A stretch of DNA of 8,616 nucleotides, from NCBI GenBank assembly GCA_023717585.1, contig JAMQPJ010000563.1:1-8616 (forward strand), written 5' to 3'. The notes under the pieces were generated by a model. It had not been told where the DNA came from. It saw only the letters and a program-made list of their open reading frames with translations, and did not search any database. The DNA comes from Thermoanaerobaculia bacterium. Its GTDB lineage: Bacteria > Acidobacteriota > Thermoanaerobaculia > UBA5066. Both the position numbers and the translations under genes were made by a program. Below are positions 1 to 7,406 of this stretch, in pieces (the stretch's first letter is position 1; the number at the start of each line of letters is the position of its first letter).

Positions 1-1
1 G

Positions 2-1813
2 GCCGTCGACTCGGGGTGGCCCGTCACCTGCGACGGGCCAGCCCGCGGCGCGCGCTTCGGCGACGTCCTCGTCCTGACCCGCACGCGCGAGCACCTCGAC
101 CAGTACGCCCGCGCGCTCGAAGCGTACGGGATTCCCGTGGACGTGTCTGGAAGCCGGGCCCTTCCGATCTCGAAGGGCCTCGCGGAGCTGCGCCCCTTCC
201 TCGCCGCCGTCCAGGACCCCGACGACGACGTTTCGGTCGTCGCGTTCCTCTCCGGAGCGCTCTCGGGTGTGGACGACGACGCCCTCTACGCGTTCAAGCG
301 CGCGGGCGGACGCTTCTCGTATCTCGTCCCGCCTCCGCCGGATACGGACCCCCGGATCGCCCGCGGCCTCGGGCTCATCGCCGAGTCGCGCAGGGACGTC
401 CGCACCCTCGGCGCCGGGGCCGCTCTCGGTCTGCTGTGCGAGCGGCTCGGCGCCGTCGCGCGACTCGCTGCCGGCCCGGAGGGGCGCACGGCAAGCGGCA
501 ACCTTCTGAAGGTCCTCGCTCTCGCGAGGCGCCTCTCGGGCAAGGGCTTCGCCTTCCGCGACGTCGTCGAGCGCCTCGCGGAGGACGCGCCCGCGCTGGA
601 CCTCGAGGAAATGAGCGTCGACCCTGTCGACGCCGATGCCGTGAGGCTCATGAACCTCCACCGGGCGAAGGGTCTCGAGGCGCCGATCGTCGTCCTCGCC
701 GAGCTCGGGAGCTTCCGCAAGCCCGATCCGAAACGGCACGTCGCGCGAGGCATCGCCGGCTCGCGCGGGTGGTTCACGGCCGGGTTCAACTTCCGCCCCG
801 GCGACGGCCCGCCTCAGTGGACGGTGACGGCGACCCCTCCCGACTGGGAAAGCCGGCGGGCGGAAGAGGTTGCCTTCGAGGAAGCCGAGAGGACGCGCCT
901 CCTCTACGTCGCCGCGACGCGCGCCCGCGACACGCTCGTCGTGAGCTTGAAGGAGGACAAGCCGGAGCAGGGCGCGTGGGCGCCGCTTCGAAAAGTCCTT
1001 CGAGACCTTCCCGAGGCCGCGACGGATTTCCGGCCGCCGGCGCCACCGGCCGCGCCGCCGCTCGCGGCGCGGCTCCCCGAGGCGCGCCGCGCGATCGCGG
1101 CCGCCCGCGCGAGGGCAGCGGCGCCGGGATACGACCTCGTGACCGTGACGTCGCTCGCGAAGAAGGAAGGCCCGCGCGCGCCCTCGCCGGCCGAGGAAGC
1201 CCGCGGCGCCGCGTGGGGGCGCGTCCTCCACCAGCTGCTGGAGGCCGCGATGCGGTCGCCCGGACTGGATCTCGCGCCCCTCGCGGCCAACCTCATGCGC
1301 GAGGAGGAGGTCGCGCCGGAGATGCTCGGCGAAGTCCTCCGCGTCGCGGCCTCCGTGCGGGAGTCGGAGCTCTGGGCGCGCGCCCTGAAATCGCCGAAAC
1401 GCTTCGTCGAGGCCCCGTTCTCGATGCTGGTGCCGTCGAGAGAGCTCGGGATCCCAGAAGGCCCGGCCGAGACGCTCCTCAAGGGCGCGATCGACCTCGT
1501 CTTCGAGGAGGACGGCGTCTGGCACATCGTGGACTGGAAGTCCGACGTCGTCGGCGACAGCCTCGCCGCGCTCGTCGCGCACTACGCGCCTCAAGTCTCG
1601 CACTACCGACACGCGTGGGAGGCGTTCACAGGGCAGCCCGCGAAGGCCGGGCTCTTCTTCATGGACACCGGGCAGCTCGCGTGGCTCGGAGAAGGAAAAG
1701 AGAAAGAAAAAGAAGAGAAGATTTCTTCGAAGGTGAATAGGCAGGGCCCCGCCGCCGAAGCGCGACCTGATGACTCCGCTCCTCGCCAGCGCTCATTATT
1801 CGAAGAATCTTGA
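2..1813 (+). CDS. addA: AddA/RecB-type ATP-dependent helicase-nuclease, C-terminal part (5' end outside window)
   Basis: This is the C-terminal ~603 residues of a superfamily 1A (UvrD/RecB-like) helicase fused to a PD-(D/E)XK nuclease. AddA proteins are usually about 1,100-1,200 residues, so roughly half is visible. The frame is open from base 2, and the first residues (FGDVLVLTRTREHL..YARALEAYGIP) already match the UvrD C-terminal helicase domain. Counting from base 2, helicase motif V is near residues 217-234 (MNLHRAKGLEAPIVVLAE) and motif VI near 294-310 (RLLYVAATRARD). The nuclease domain follows: GRVLHQLLE at about 406-414, then GAIDLV with Asp498, VDWKSD with Asp511 and Lys513, and a QVSHY (QxxxY) motif near 531-535. 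All catalytic nuclease residues are present. Family members pair with AddB to resect double-strand breaks for RecA loading; AddB would lie upstream, outside the window. RecB is a less likely alternative name. The Lys/Glu-rich tail after the nuclease is unusual. Confidence 0.9.
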   Translation, partial: AVDSGWPVTCDGPARGARFGDVLVLTRTREHLDQYARALEAYGIPVDVSGSRALPISKGLAELRPFLAAVQDPDDDVSVVAFLSGALSGVDDDALYAFKRAGGRFSYLVPPPPDTDPRIARGLGLIAESRRDVRTLGAGAALGLLCERLGAVARLAAGPEGRTASGNLLKVLALARRLSGKGFAFRDVVERLAEDAPALDLEEMSVDPVDADAVRLMNLHRAKGLEAPIVVLAELGSFRKPDPKRHVARGIAGSRGWFTAGFNFRPGDGPPQWTVTATPPDWESRRAEEVAFEEAERTRLLYVAATRARDTLVVSLKEDKPEQGAWAPLRKVLRDLPEAATDFRPPAPPAAPPLAARLPEARRAIAAARARAAAPGYDLVTVTSLAKKEGPRAPSPAEEARGAAWGRVLHQLLEAAMRSPGLDLAPLAANLMREEEVAPEMLGEVLRVAASVRESELWARALKSPKRFVEAPFSMLVPSRELGIPEGPAETLLKGAIDLVFEEDGVWHIVDWKSDVVGDSLAALVAHYAPQVSHYRHAWEAFTGQPAKAGLFFMDTGQLAWLGEGKEKEKEEKISSKVNRQGPAAEARPDDSAPRQRSLFEES

Positions 1814-2442
1814 AGATCCTATCTGCTGCTCCGGCGTTTCTAGCAGCGCTCCTGGCGTGCGGGTGCGCGTCGTCCGCCTGGGAGACGACTGAATCGGTGC
1901 CCGGAGGGCGGCTCTACGTCCCGAAGCTCTACGCGCCGCTCCTTCCGGGCTCTATCTATCCCGACAAGAAAATGCCCGTCCCCGCGAAGGGCCGGCCCGC
2001 GCTCGTCGTCGTCTGCCCGGAGAGGGGCGACTGCCGGAAAGACGAAATCCTCGAGCAGGCTGCCCGGCGCGGGATGGTCGTGCTCGTCTTCACGCGCCCC
2101 CCTTTCGCACCGCCGAAGGACGATTTGCTTCGGACCCGTCCAGAGGCGAACGCGGAGCGAACAGGGTGGCTTCTGGTCTCGCCCACCGATGATTTTCTTA
2201 GAAAGTGGATGGGGGCGGGCGCAACCCCCTGCGTCCTCCTTTTCCCCTCTTCCCCTTCTAAGCAAATCCCCAACGCCGTCTCCCGAAGAGTCCTGCTGGC
2301 CGCGCTGAACGGGTCCGAAGCAAATCTTTCTTCCGAAGGGGTGATCGAAAAGCTCTACGCCCCCGACGCCGCGGGACGCCTTCCCCGCGAGGCCTACCGC
2401 GACGCCGTCGAGTGGCTCGTGGGCGAGCTCGGAGCACGTTGA
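1810..2442 (+). CDS. Predicted lipoprotein of unknown function
   Basis: A 210-residue protein that I do not recognise. The start is TTG at 1810, overlapping the addA stop (TTGA). Two stop codons in this frame at 1768-1773 exclude a longer form, and no ATG lies nearby. No clear Shine-Dalgarno sequence precedes it, so translation probably depends on coupling to addA. The N-terminus (MKILSAAPAFLAALLACGC) looks like a lipoprotein signal with LLA|C17 as the lipobox; Cys19 is a second possibility. Only Lys2 gives the n-region positive charge. The mature part has a hydrophobic strand at 63-69 (PALVVVC) and another at 89-94 (MVVLVF), which suggests an alpha/beta fold. I see no GxSxG nucleophile elbow or thioredoxin CXXC, so no enzyme class is assigned. 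Codons from about 2170 to 2345 are more AT-rich than in the neighbouring genes (AGA, TCT, CCT, CAA, AAT). Outer-membrane or periplasmic anchoring is inferred. Confidence 0.72.
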   Translation: MKILSAAPAFLAALLACGCASSAWETTESVPGGRLYVPKLYAPLLPGSIYPDKKMPVPAKGRPALVVVCPERGDCRKDEILEQAARRGMVVLVFTRPPFAPPKDDLLRTRPEANAERTGWLLVSPTDDFLRKWMGAGATPCVLLFPSSPSKQIPNAVSRRVLLAALNGSEANLSSEGVIEKLYAPDAAGRLPREAYRDAVEWLVGELGAR

Positions 2443-2469
2443 CTCCCGGGCTCCCGAGCGATTTAGAAT
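2439..2469 (+). promoter_or_regulatory. Candidate sigma70-type promoter for the cytochrome gene, giving a leaderless mRNA
   Basis: TTGACT at 2439-2444 resembles a -35 box and TAGAAT at 2464-2469 resembles a -10 box. The 19-base spacer is slightly long. The -35 box covers the stop codon of the lipoprotein gene. A start site about seven bases after the -10 box falls at 2476-2477, on the A of the cytochrome ATG. No AGGAGG-like sequence precedes that ATG, which agrees with leaderless initiation. This is a pattern match only; TAGAAT stands out because the surroundings are GC-rich. Confidence 0.45.
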
Positions 2470-2476
2470 CCGTCTC

Positions 2477-5308
2477 ATGAGCATGAAAAACGAAGGCGCG
2501 ATCCGGGCAAAAGGCGTACTTCATCCCTGGCAGAGGAGGCTCTACGGGCTGCTCCTGATCCCGCTCGGGCTCATGGCCGCGAACTCGATCTACCTCGTGG
2601 CGTTCACGAAGATCTCGACGTTCTACATGGGAATGCTCCTCATGCACCTCGTCCTCGGGGTGCTCATCGCGATTCCGTTCCTCGTCTTCGCGTTCACGCA
2701 CGGCCCGCGGATGCTCGCGAACATCCGCAACCGCAAGGCGAAAGCGGCCGGCATCACGATCGTCACCCTCGCGCTCACGTGCATCGGCACGGGCGTCTAC
2801 ATGGCCCTCGAGGGCGCGACGCTCACGCACCGCCCCGTCTACCTCTCGCACGTCTTTGCGATTCCGCTCGCGCTGATCGCCTTCATCCTCCACCGCCGCG
2901 CGGCCGTCCACAAGCTGCACTTCAAGCGGCTCTTCCAGTGGGGCGGCGCGGTCGTGGCGTTCCTCGCGGGCATGGCCGTCCTCCACAAGCTCGAGAAACC
3001 GCCGCAGCGGATCGTGAACAGGAGCGGCGACACCCAGTTCTTCCTCTCGTCCGCCGAGACCTTCGACCAGGGCCTCCTCGACGGAAAGAAGTTCGCCGCG
3101 AACCAGTACTGCCAGGAGTGCCACCCCGACTCCTTCAAGCGCTGGGAGAAAGGCGCCCACCGCTTCTCGTCCTTCAACAACCCCTTCTACCGCCGTTCCG
3201 TCGAGCTGATGGCCGACCGCGTCGGCCGCGAGAAGACGAAGTGGTGCGCCGGCTGCCACGATCCCGTCGTCCTCTTCACGGGTCAGATGGGCAAGGCCAC
3301 GATGGAGTCCTTCTCGTACGACCAGTTCGAGGCGCAGCAGGGGCTCGCCTGCATGGCCTGCCACTCGATCGCCGAGATGAAGGACGTCCGCGGCAACGGC
3401 GGCTACGTCGTCGAGGAGAGCAAGCAGTACCCCTTCGCGTTCACGAAGAGCAAGGCGCTCAAGGAGGTCAACAAGCTCCTCATCCGCATGGAGCCCTCGC
3501 TCCACCGCCAGACCTTCATGAAGCCGTTCATGCGGACCCCGGAGTTCTGCGCGACCTGCCACAAGGTCGGCCTCCTCCCGCCGCTCAACGAGTACCACTG
3601 GCTGCGCGGCCAGAATCACTACGACCTGTGGCAGGACTCGGGTGTGTCCGGCTTCGCGGTGCGGTCGTTCTACGACCCGCCGCAGACGAAGGCCTGCCGG
3701 GACTGCCACCTGCCGCTCATCGCCTCGCAGGAGTTCGGCAACCGGGACGGAAAGCTCCACGACCACCTCTTCCCCGCCGCGAACACGGCGCTCCCGGCTT
3801 TCCGCGGCGAGAAGGACACGATCGAGGACATCCGGAAGAAGGTTCTCGTCGGATCGCTCTCCATCGACGTCTTCGCCATCAAGCGCGACGGGAAGACGAT
3901 TCCGCTCGGCCCGACGCTGCCCGCCGTGAAGCCCGGCGAGACGGTGGACGCGGAAGTCGTGATCCGCACGCGTACGCTCGGCCACCCGTACACGAACGGC
4001 ACCGCCGACAGCAACGAGACGTGGGTCGAGTTCCACGCGAAGAACGGCGAGAGAAACCTCATGGAGTCGGGCACGCTCGACGAGAACCTGCGGCTCGACC
4101 CGGCCGCCAGCAAGCTGGGCCAGCTCGTCATCGCGCACGACGGGACCGCGATGGACCGGCGGCAGCCGCAGGACATCCACGTCCCGCTCTACAACAACGC
4201 GATCGGGCCCGGCGCAGCGCGCGTCGTCCACTACCGCTTCAAGGTGCCGGCCGACGCGAAAGGCTCGGTCACGCTCTCGGCCTCGGCGAACTACCGCAAG
4301 TTCTCTCGCGACTATTCGATCTTCGTCCACGGCAAGGACGCGATCCCGCTCCCGGTCACGAGGATTTCGGGCGACACCGTGACGCTCGCGGTGTCTCAGG
4401 GGAACCCGGACGCCGGGTTCCCCCGAACCCCCTCCGCGCTAGCGGATCCTCAGTCCACGTTGCCTCGCGGAAATCCGGACTATCCGGATCGGCAGTGGAT
4501 CCGCTGGAACGACTACGGCATCGGCCTCCTCCTGCAGGGCGACCTCAAAGGCGCCTCCGCGGCTTTCACGAAGGTGGCCGAGATCGCCAAGGACAAGCCC
4601 GACGGACCGCTGAACCTCGCGCGCGCGAAGATCAACGAAGGCGACCTCCCCGCCGCGAAGCTCGCCCTCGCCGAAGCCGAGACCCGCCGCCCCGGCTGGC
4701 CCAAGACGGCGTTCTTCCGGTCGATCGTCTCCAAGGAAGAGGGCCGTCTCGACGACGCGCTCGCCGACCTCGAGCGCGTGGACAGGAAGTTCCCGAAGGA
4801 CCGAGTCGTCCTGAACCAGCGGGCGCGCGTCATGTATCTGGCCGGCCGCTACTCGGACGCGCTGCCCTTCATCGACCGGGTCCTCGCGATCGACGGCGAG
4901 GATCTCGCGGCGCACTACAACGCGATGCTGTGCCTGAAGGCGCTCGGCCGGGCGGAGGAGGCCGCGGCCGAGGAGAAGTGGTACCGCTTCTTCAAGGACG
5001 ACGAATCCTCGCGCGCCGTCCTCGCCGAATACCGAAGGACGCATCCGTACGACAACCGCGAATCGCTCCCGATTCACGTCCACGACGACCCCGTCCCCGC
5101 GAAGGCCGCCCCACCGCCGTGGATCGCCGAGATCGGCCCGAAGGGCTACGCCTACCAGGCCGCCGTTCCGCCGAACGAGATGGTCCTGCACGACGACCGG
5201 CCCGCCGGCGCCCCGCGCCCATTCGCGAGGCCCGACGCGCCGAAGACGGCGACGGGAAAGAAGGCCGCGGGGTCGGTCCCCGTCGCCGTCCTCCAGATTC
5301 CGGAGTGA
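2477..5308 (+). CDS. Membrane-anchored pentahaem cytochrome c with C-terminal TPR domain
   Basis: A 943-residue multi-domain protein, probably in electron transfer at the cytoplasmic membrane. Residues 22-43, 50-73, 91-111, 121-140 and 153-170 are five probable membrane helices. His57/His75 in helix 2 and His125/His139 in helix 4 sit near opposite ends of their helices and could ligate haem b (inference). Five CXXCH haem-c motifs follow: CQECH 212-216, CAGCH 257-261, CMACH 292-296, CATCH 358-362 and CRDCH 407-411. The first, with its downstream W/H residues, resembles the cytochrome c554 family. His228, His343, His374, His381 and His428/430 are possible distal ligands. Residues ~455-620 are beta-rich (LGHPYTNGTADSNETWVEF is a striking segment). 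About five TPR-like helical pairs span 672-840, followed by a Pro/Ala-rich tail. ATG 2477 is chosen because it fits the promoter; ATG 2483 is two codons later. The electron partner and substrate are unknown. It overlaps the next gene by four bases. Confidence 0.88.
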   Translation: MSMKNEGAIRAKGVLHPWQRRLYGLLLIPLGLMAANSIYLVAFTKISTFYMGMLLMHLVLGVLIAIPFLVFAFTHGPRMLANIRNRKAKAAGITIVTLALTCIGTGVYMALEGATLTHRPVYLSHVFAIPLALIAFILHRRAAVHKLHFKRLFQWGGAVVAFLAGMAVLHKLEKPPQRIVNRSGDTQFFLSSAETFDQGLLDGKKFAANQYCQECHPDSFKRWEKGAHRFSSFNNPFYRRSVELMADRVGREKTKWCAGCHDPVVLFTGQMGKATMESFSYDQFEAQQGLACMACHSIAEMKDVRGNGGYVVEESKQYPFAFTKSKALKEVNKLLIRMEPSLHRQTFMKPFMRTPEFCATCHKVGLLPPLNEYHWLRGQNHYDLWQDSGVSGFAVRSFYDPPQTKACRDCHLPLIASQEFGNRDGKLHDHLFPAANTALPAFRGEKDTIEDIRKKVLVGSLSIDVFAIKRDGKTIPLGPTLPAVKPGETVDAEVVIRTRTLGHPYTNGTADSNETWVEFHAKNGERNLMESGTLDENLRLDPAASKLGQLVIAHDGTAMDRRQPQDIHVPLYNNAIGPGAARVVHYRFKVPADAKGSVTLSASANYRKFSRDYSIFVHGKDAIPLPVTRISGDTVTLAVSQGNPDAGFPRTPSALADPQSTLPRGNPDYPDRQWIRWNDYGIGLLLQGDLKGASAAFTKVAEIAKDKPDGPLNLARAKINEGDLPAAKLALAEAETRRPGWPKTAFFRSIVSKEEGRLDDALADLERVDRKFPKDRVVLNQRARVMYLAGRYSDALPFIDRVLAIDGEDLAAHYNAMLCLKALGRAEEAAAEEKWYRFFKDDESSRAVLAEYRRTHPYDNRESLPIHVHDDPVPAKAAPPPWIAEIGPKGYAYQAAVPPNEMVLHDDRPAGAPRPFARPDAPKTATGKKAAGSVPVAVLQIPE
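4399..4504. repeat. Cluster of inverted repeats inside the cytochrome linker
   Basis: Within the coding sequence, GGGGAACCCGG (4399-4409) and CCGGGTTCCCC (4413-4423) form a perfect 11-bp stem with a 3-base loop. GGGTTC (4415-4420) can instead pair with GAACCC (4425-4430), so two hairpins are mutually exclusive. TCCGC (4433-4437) pairs with GCGGA (4442-4446). GCGGATCC (4442-4449) is repeated inverted as GGATCCGC (4497-4504). A direct repeat of ATCCGGA lies at 4473-4479 and 4482-4488. The segment encodes the linker between the beta-rich and TPR domains (residues ~641-676). It uses codons otherwise avoided in this gene (CTA, TTG, CCT, AAT). Confidence 0.7.
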
Positions 5309-7395
5309 GGCGTGTTCGTCAAGGAGCGTTCGATTATCTCGTCTGTCTGATCGTGACCGCGGCGTGGGCGGCGCGCGTGCTGCCCCGCCTCGGCACCCAC
5401 CTCCGCGACGCGTACGACGCTCAGTTCCAGGCCTGGGGCGTCGCCTGGGTCGGTCACGCGCTCACTCACGCGCCGCTCCACGTCTTCGACGCGAACATCT
5501 TCGCCCCTGTCCCGAACACGCTCGCCTTCACCGAGCCTCTCGTCGGATACGGGCTCTTCGGGCTCCCCCTGGGGCTCGCGGGGCTCTCCCCCGTCGGCGT
5601 CTTCAACGTCCTCTGCCTCCTCGGAACGGCGTTCTCGATCTGGGCGATCTCGCGCCTCGCGATCGCATACGGCGCCGCGCGCGCTCCGGCCCTCCTCGGT
5701 GCAGCCGCCGCGGCGCTGGGCGCCACGGCCGCGTCGAACTTCGGGTACGTCTCGTTCGTCGCTTTCGGGGGCATCGCACTCTCTCTCGTCGCCTGGAAGA
5801 GCCTCCGCGAGAGCGGGCGGTGGGGCGCCGCCGCCGCCCTCGCCGCGGCCCTCGCCGGGCTGGCGTGGTTCTCACTCCAGCTCTTCGCGTTCGGCCTCGC
5901 GGCTCTCGCCACCGTCGCCGCCACGGACGTGGTGACGAAACGGGAGACGCGCCGCCTCTCTCTTCTCGCGAAGCTCGCCGCGTCGCTTGCCCTCGCGGCC
6001 TTTCTCATCGCCCCGCTCGCGTTCCACATGCTCGCGGCGCGGCGGGATCACGGGTTCCAGCGGGACGAGACGGAAAGCCGCCTTTTCTCCGCGTCGCCGG
6101 GGGACTGGCTCACGACGACGAACGAGAATCCGGGGCAGGCCTTCCTCGGGCGGCGAAGCGACTCCGAGAGAAGCCTGTATCCCGGGACTTCTGTGCTTCT
6201 GCTCGGCGCACTCGGTCTTCTCGCGTTCCAGGGGACGAAGAAGAACGGCGGTCTCGTGGCCGCGGGCGCGCTCCTCGCCGGGCTCGGAATCGCGGGCTCG
6301 TTCGGCCCCGCGGGCCCCGTCGTCCCCATCCTGAAAACGGTTCTTCCTTCCGTCTTCTCGGGCATCCGGGCGTTCACGCGCTTCGGCACGGTGGCCCAGA
6401 TCGGTTTCGGCCTCCTCGCAGCCGCCGGTGCTGCCGCTCTGCTCGAGCGGGCACGAGCGCGCGGCGCCCGGGCTGCCCTCGCCGCGGCGCTCGCTCTCGG
6501 AATCGCCTGCGACGTGAGACAGACCGTGCGCTTCGAGGCCCGGCCCGAGCTGCCGCACCCGCCGGTCGAGCGGTTCCTCGCCGGTTCGGACACGGGCGGA
6601 CCGATCCTCCACCTGCCTCTCACCCACTCGGCCGGCGATGCCCGATGGGTGTTTTCGAGCCTCGCGCATTTCAAACCCGTCGTGAACGGGTACGCGAGCT
6701 ACGTGCCCAGGCGAAGCCAGGAGCTCGCCGCGACGCTCGCCGGCGGGAAGATCCCGGAATCCACGCTCGTTCGTCTCCGGCAATGGCCGGTCGGAGTCCT
6801 CGTCGTCCACGAGCACGCGCTTCCGCTCGAACGCCTCGGACCCACGATGGCGTTCCTCTCGAAGGCGCTCCGGACGAACGCCCTCGAGGCGCCGCTGCAT
6901 TTCGACCACCGGGGAGGGGACGACTGGCTCTTTTCTCTCAGCCGCTCCGCGGACGGGGCCACGGAAAGGAACGTGCGCCTCTTTCTGGAGCATGCCGCTT
7001 CGTCCCCGTCGATCGGGCATTTCGAGGAATCGGATTTCCCCGCTGCGATCGACGAGCCCGCTGAAGGGCAGGTTGTCCATGGCGTCCTTTCCGTGCGCGG
7101 CTGGAGCCAGACGTCTGGGGCGCCGGGAGCCCCCGCCGCCCCCGCCGAAATCGTCGAAATCCGGATCGACCGCGACAGGCGCGCGCGCGCGTCTTTCGCG
7201 CGGGCTCCGCGACCCGACGTCGCCGCCGCTCTTCCCGCGCTCGGAAGCTGCGCGGAAGCCGGCTACGCGGCCGACTTTCCGATGCTCCCCGGCGACGACG
7301 GGCGGCACGACCTCCGCGTCGTCTTTCGCGCCGCGGACGGCCGCTTCAGAACGCTCGCCCGCGCGTTCGTGTGGGCGCCGACGTATCCTCCCTAG
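5305..7395 (+). CDS. Polytopic GT-C-like membrane protein with C-terminal beta domain
   Basis: A 696-residue membrane protein. GTG at 5305 is chosen because it overlaps the cytochrome stop (GTGA) and leads straight into the first membrane helix (residues 9-29); the frame is open further upstream only as a shadow of the cytochrome gene. About eleven helices are likely, around 9-29, 76-95, 97-123, 127-151, 151-165, 173-210 (two), 218-244, 296-310, 315-335, 362-383 and 388-404. The first loop has DAYDAQFQAW (35-44) and FDANIFAPVPNTLAFTEP (61-78). This matches a widespread GT-C-like family in which an acidic first loop is expected to bind the lipid-linked sugar or metal; the role of Asp35/Asp38 is inferred. 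IRAFTRFG (354-361) and VVNGYASYVP (459-468) are other family-like segments. Residues ~578-690 form a beta-sandwich-like domain (VHGVLSVRGW, then RPDVAAALP). Transfer of sugar to lipid, glycan or protein is plausible, but the substrate cannot be told. It sits in the cytochrome operon. Confidence 0.75.
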   Translation: MRRVRQGAFDYLVCLIVTAAWAARVLPRLGTHLRDAYDAQFQAWGVAWVGHALTHAPLHVFDANIFAPVPNTLAFTEPLVGYGLFGLPLGLAGLSPVGVFNVLCLLGTAFSIWAISRLAIAYGAARAPALLGAAAAALGATAASNFGYVSFVAFGGIALSLVAWKSLRESGRWGAAAALAAALAGLAWFSLQLFAFGLAALATVAATDVVTKRETRRLSLLAKLAASLALAAFLIAPLAFHMLAARRDHGFQRDETESRLFSASPGDWLTTTNENPGQAFLGRRSDSERSLYPGTSVLLLGALGLLAFQGTKKNGGLVAAGALLAGLGIAGSFGPAGPVVPILKTVLPSVFSGIRAFTRFGTVAQIGFGLLAAAGAAALLERARARGARAALAAALALGIACDVRQTVRFEARPELPHPPVERFLAGSDTGGPILHLPLTHSAGDARWVFSSLAHFKPVVNGYASYVPRRSQELAATLAGGKIPESTLVRLRQWPVGVLVVHEHALPLERLGPTMAFLSKALRTNALEAPLHFDHRGGDDWLFSLSRSADGATERNVRLFLEHAASSPSIGHFEESDFPAAIDEPAEGQVVHGVLSVRGWSQTSGAPGAPAAPAEIVEIRIDRDRRARASFARAPRPDVAAALPALGSCAEAGYAADFPMLPGDDGRHDLRVVFRAADGRFRTLARAFVWAPTYPP

Positions 7396-7399
7396 GAGG
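7387..7399 (+). promoter_or_regulatory. Ribosome binding site within a small hairpin
   Basis: AGGAGG at 7394-7399 lies seven bases before the ATG at 7407 and is the best Shine-Dalgarno sequence in the window. CCTCC (7387-7391) can pair with GGAGG (7395-7399) around a CTA loop. The TAG stop of the preceding gene (7393-7395) lies at the loop. A ribosome finishing the upstream gene would open the hairpin, so translational coupling is plausible. The pairing is seen; the function is inferred. Confidence 0.5.
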
Positions 7400-7406
7400 C
7401 TGACGC

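Noticed and set aside
1716..1727. GAAGA-TT-TCTTC palindrome near the end of addA
   Set aside because: It has a 5-bp AT-rich stem with a two-base loop, inside coding sequence and without a following T-run; too weak to call a terminator.
16..1740. A 574-codon plus-strand frame overlapping addA
   Set aside because: It is very rich in Arg and Pro, has no motifs, and lies over the helicase and nuclease motifs found in the other frame.
2258..4330. A 690-codon open frame on the minus strand opposite the cytochrome
   Set aside because: Its product is Arg/Glu/Val-rich without any domain. It is the usual antisense shadow of a GC-rich gene, and the plus strand has five haem motifs and TPRs.
7179..7191. 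13-base alternating GC run, possible Z-DNA or slippage site
   Set aside because: It is short, encodes an ordinary Arg-Ala-Arg stretch, and such runs are expected by chance in DNA this GC-rich.
5872..7308. A 478-codon minus-strand frame opposite the GT-C-like gene
   Set aside because: It is a charged low-complexity translation with no domain; membrane helices and family motifs are on the plus strand.
2779..7395. A single long plus-strand frame that could look like a 1,538-residue fusion protein
   Set aside because: The part before 5305 runs out of frame through the cytochrome gene and translates to low-complexity Arg/Pro/Gly-rich sequence. Recognisable protein begins only at the GTG at 5305.
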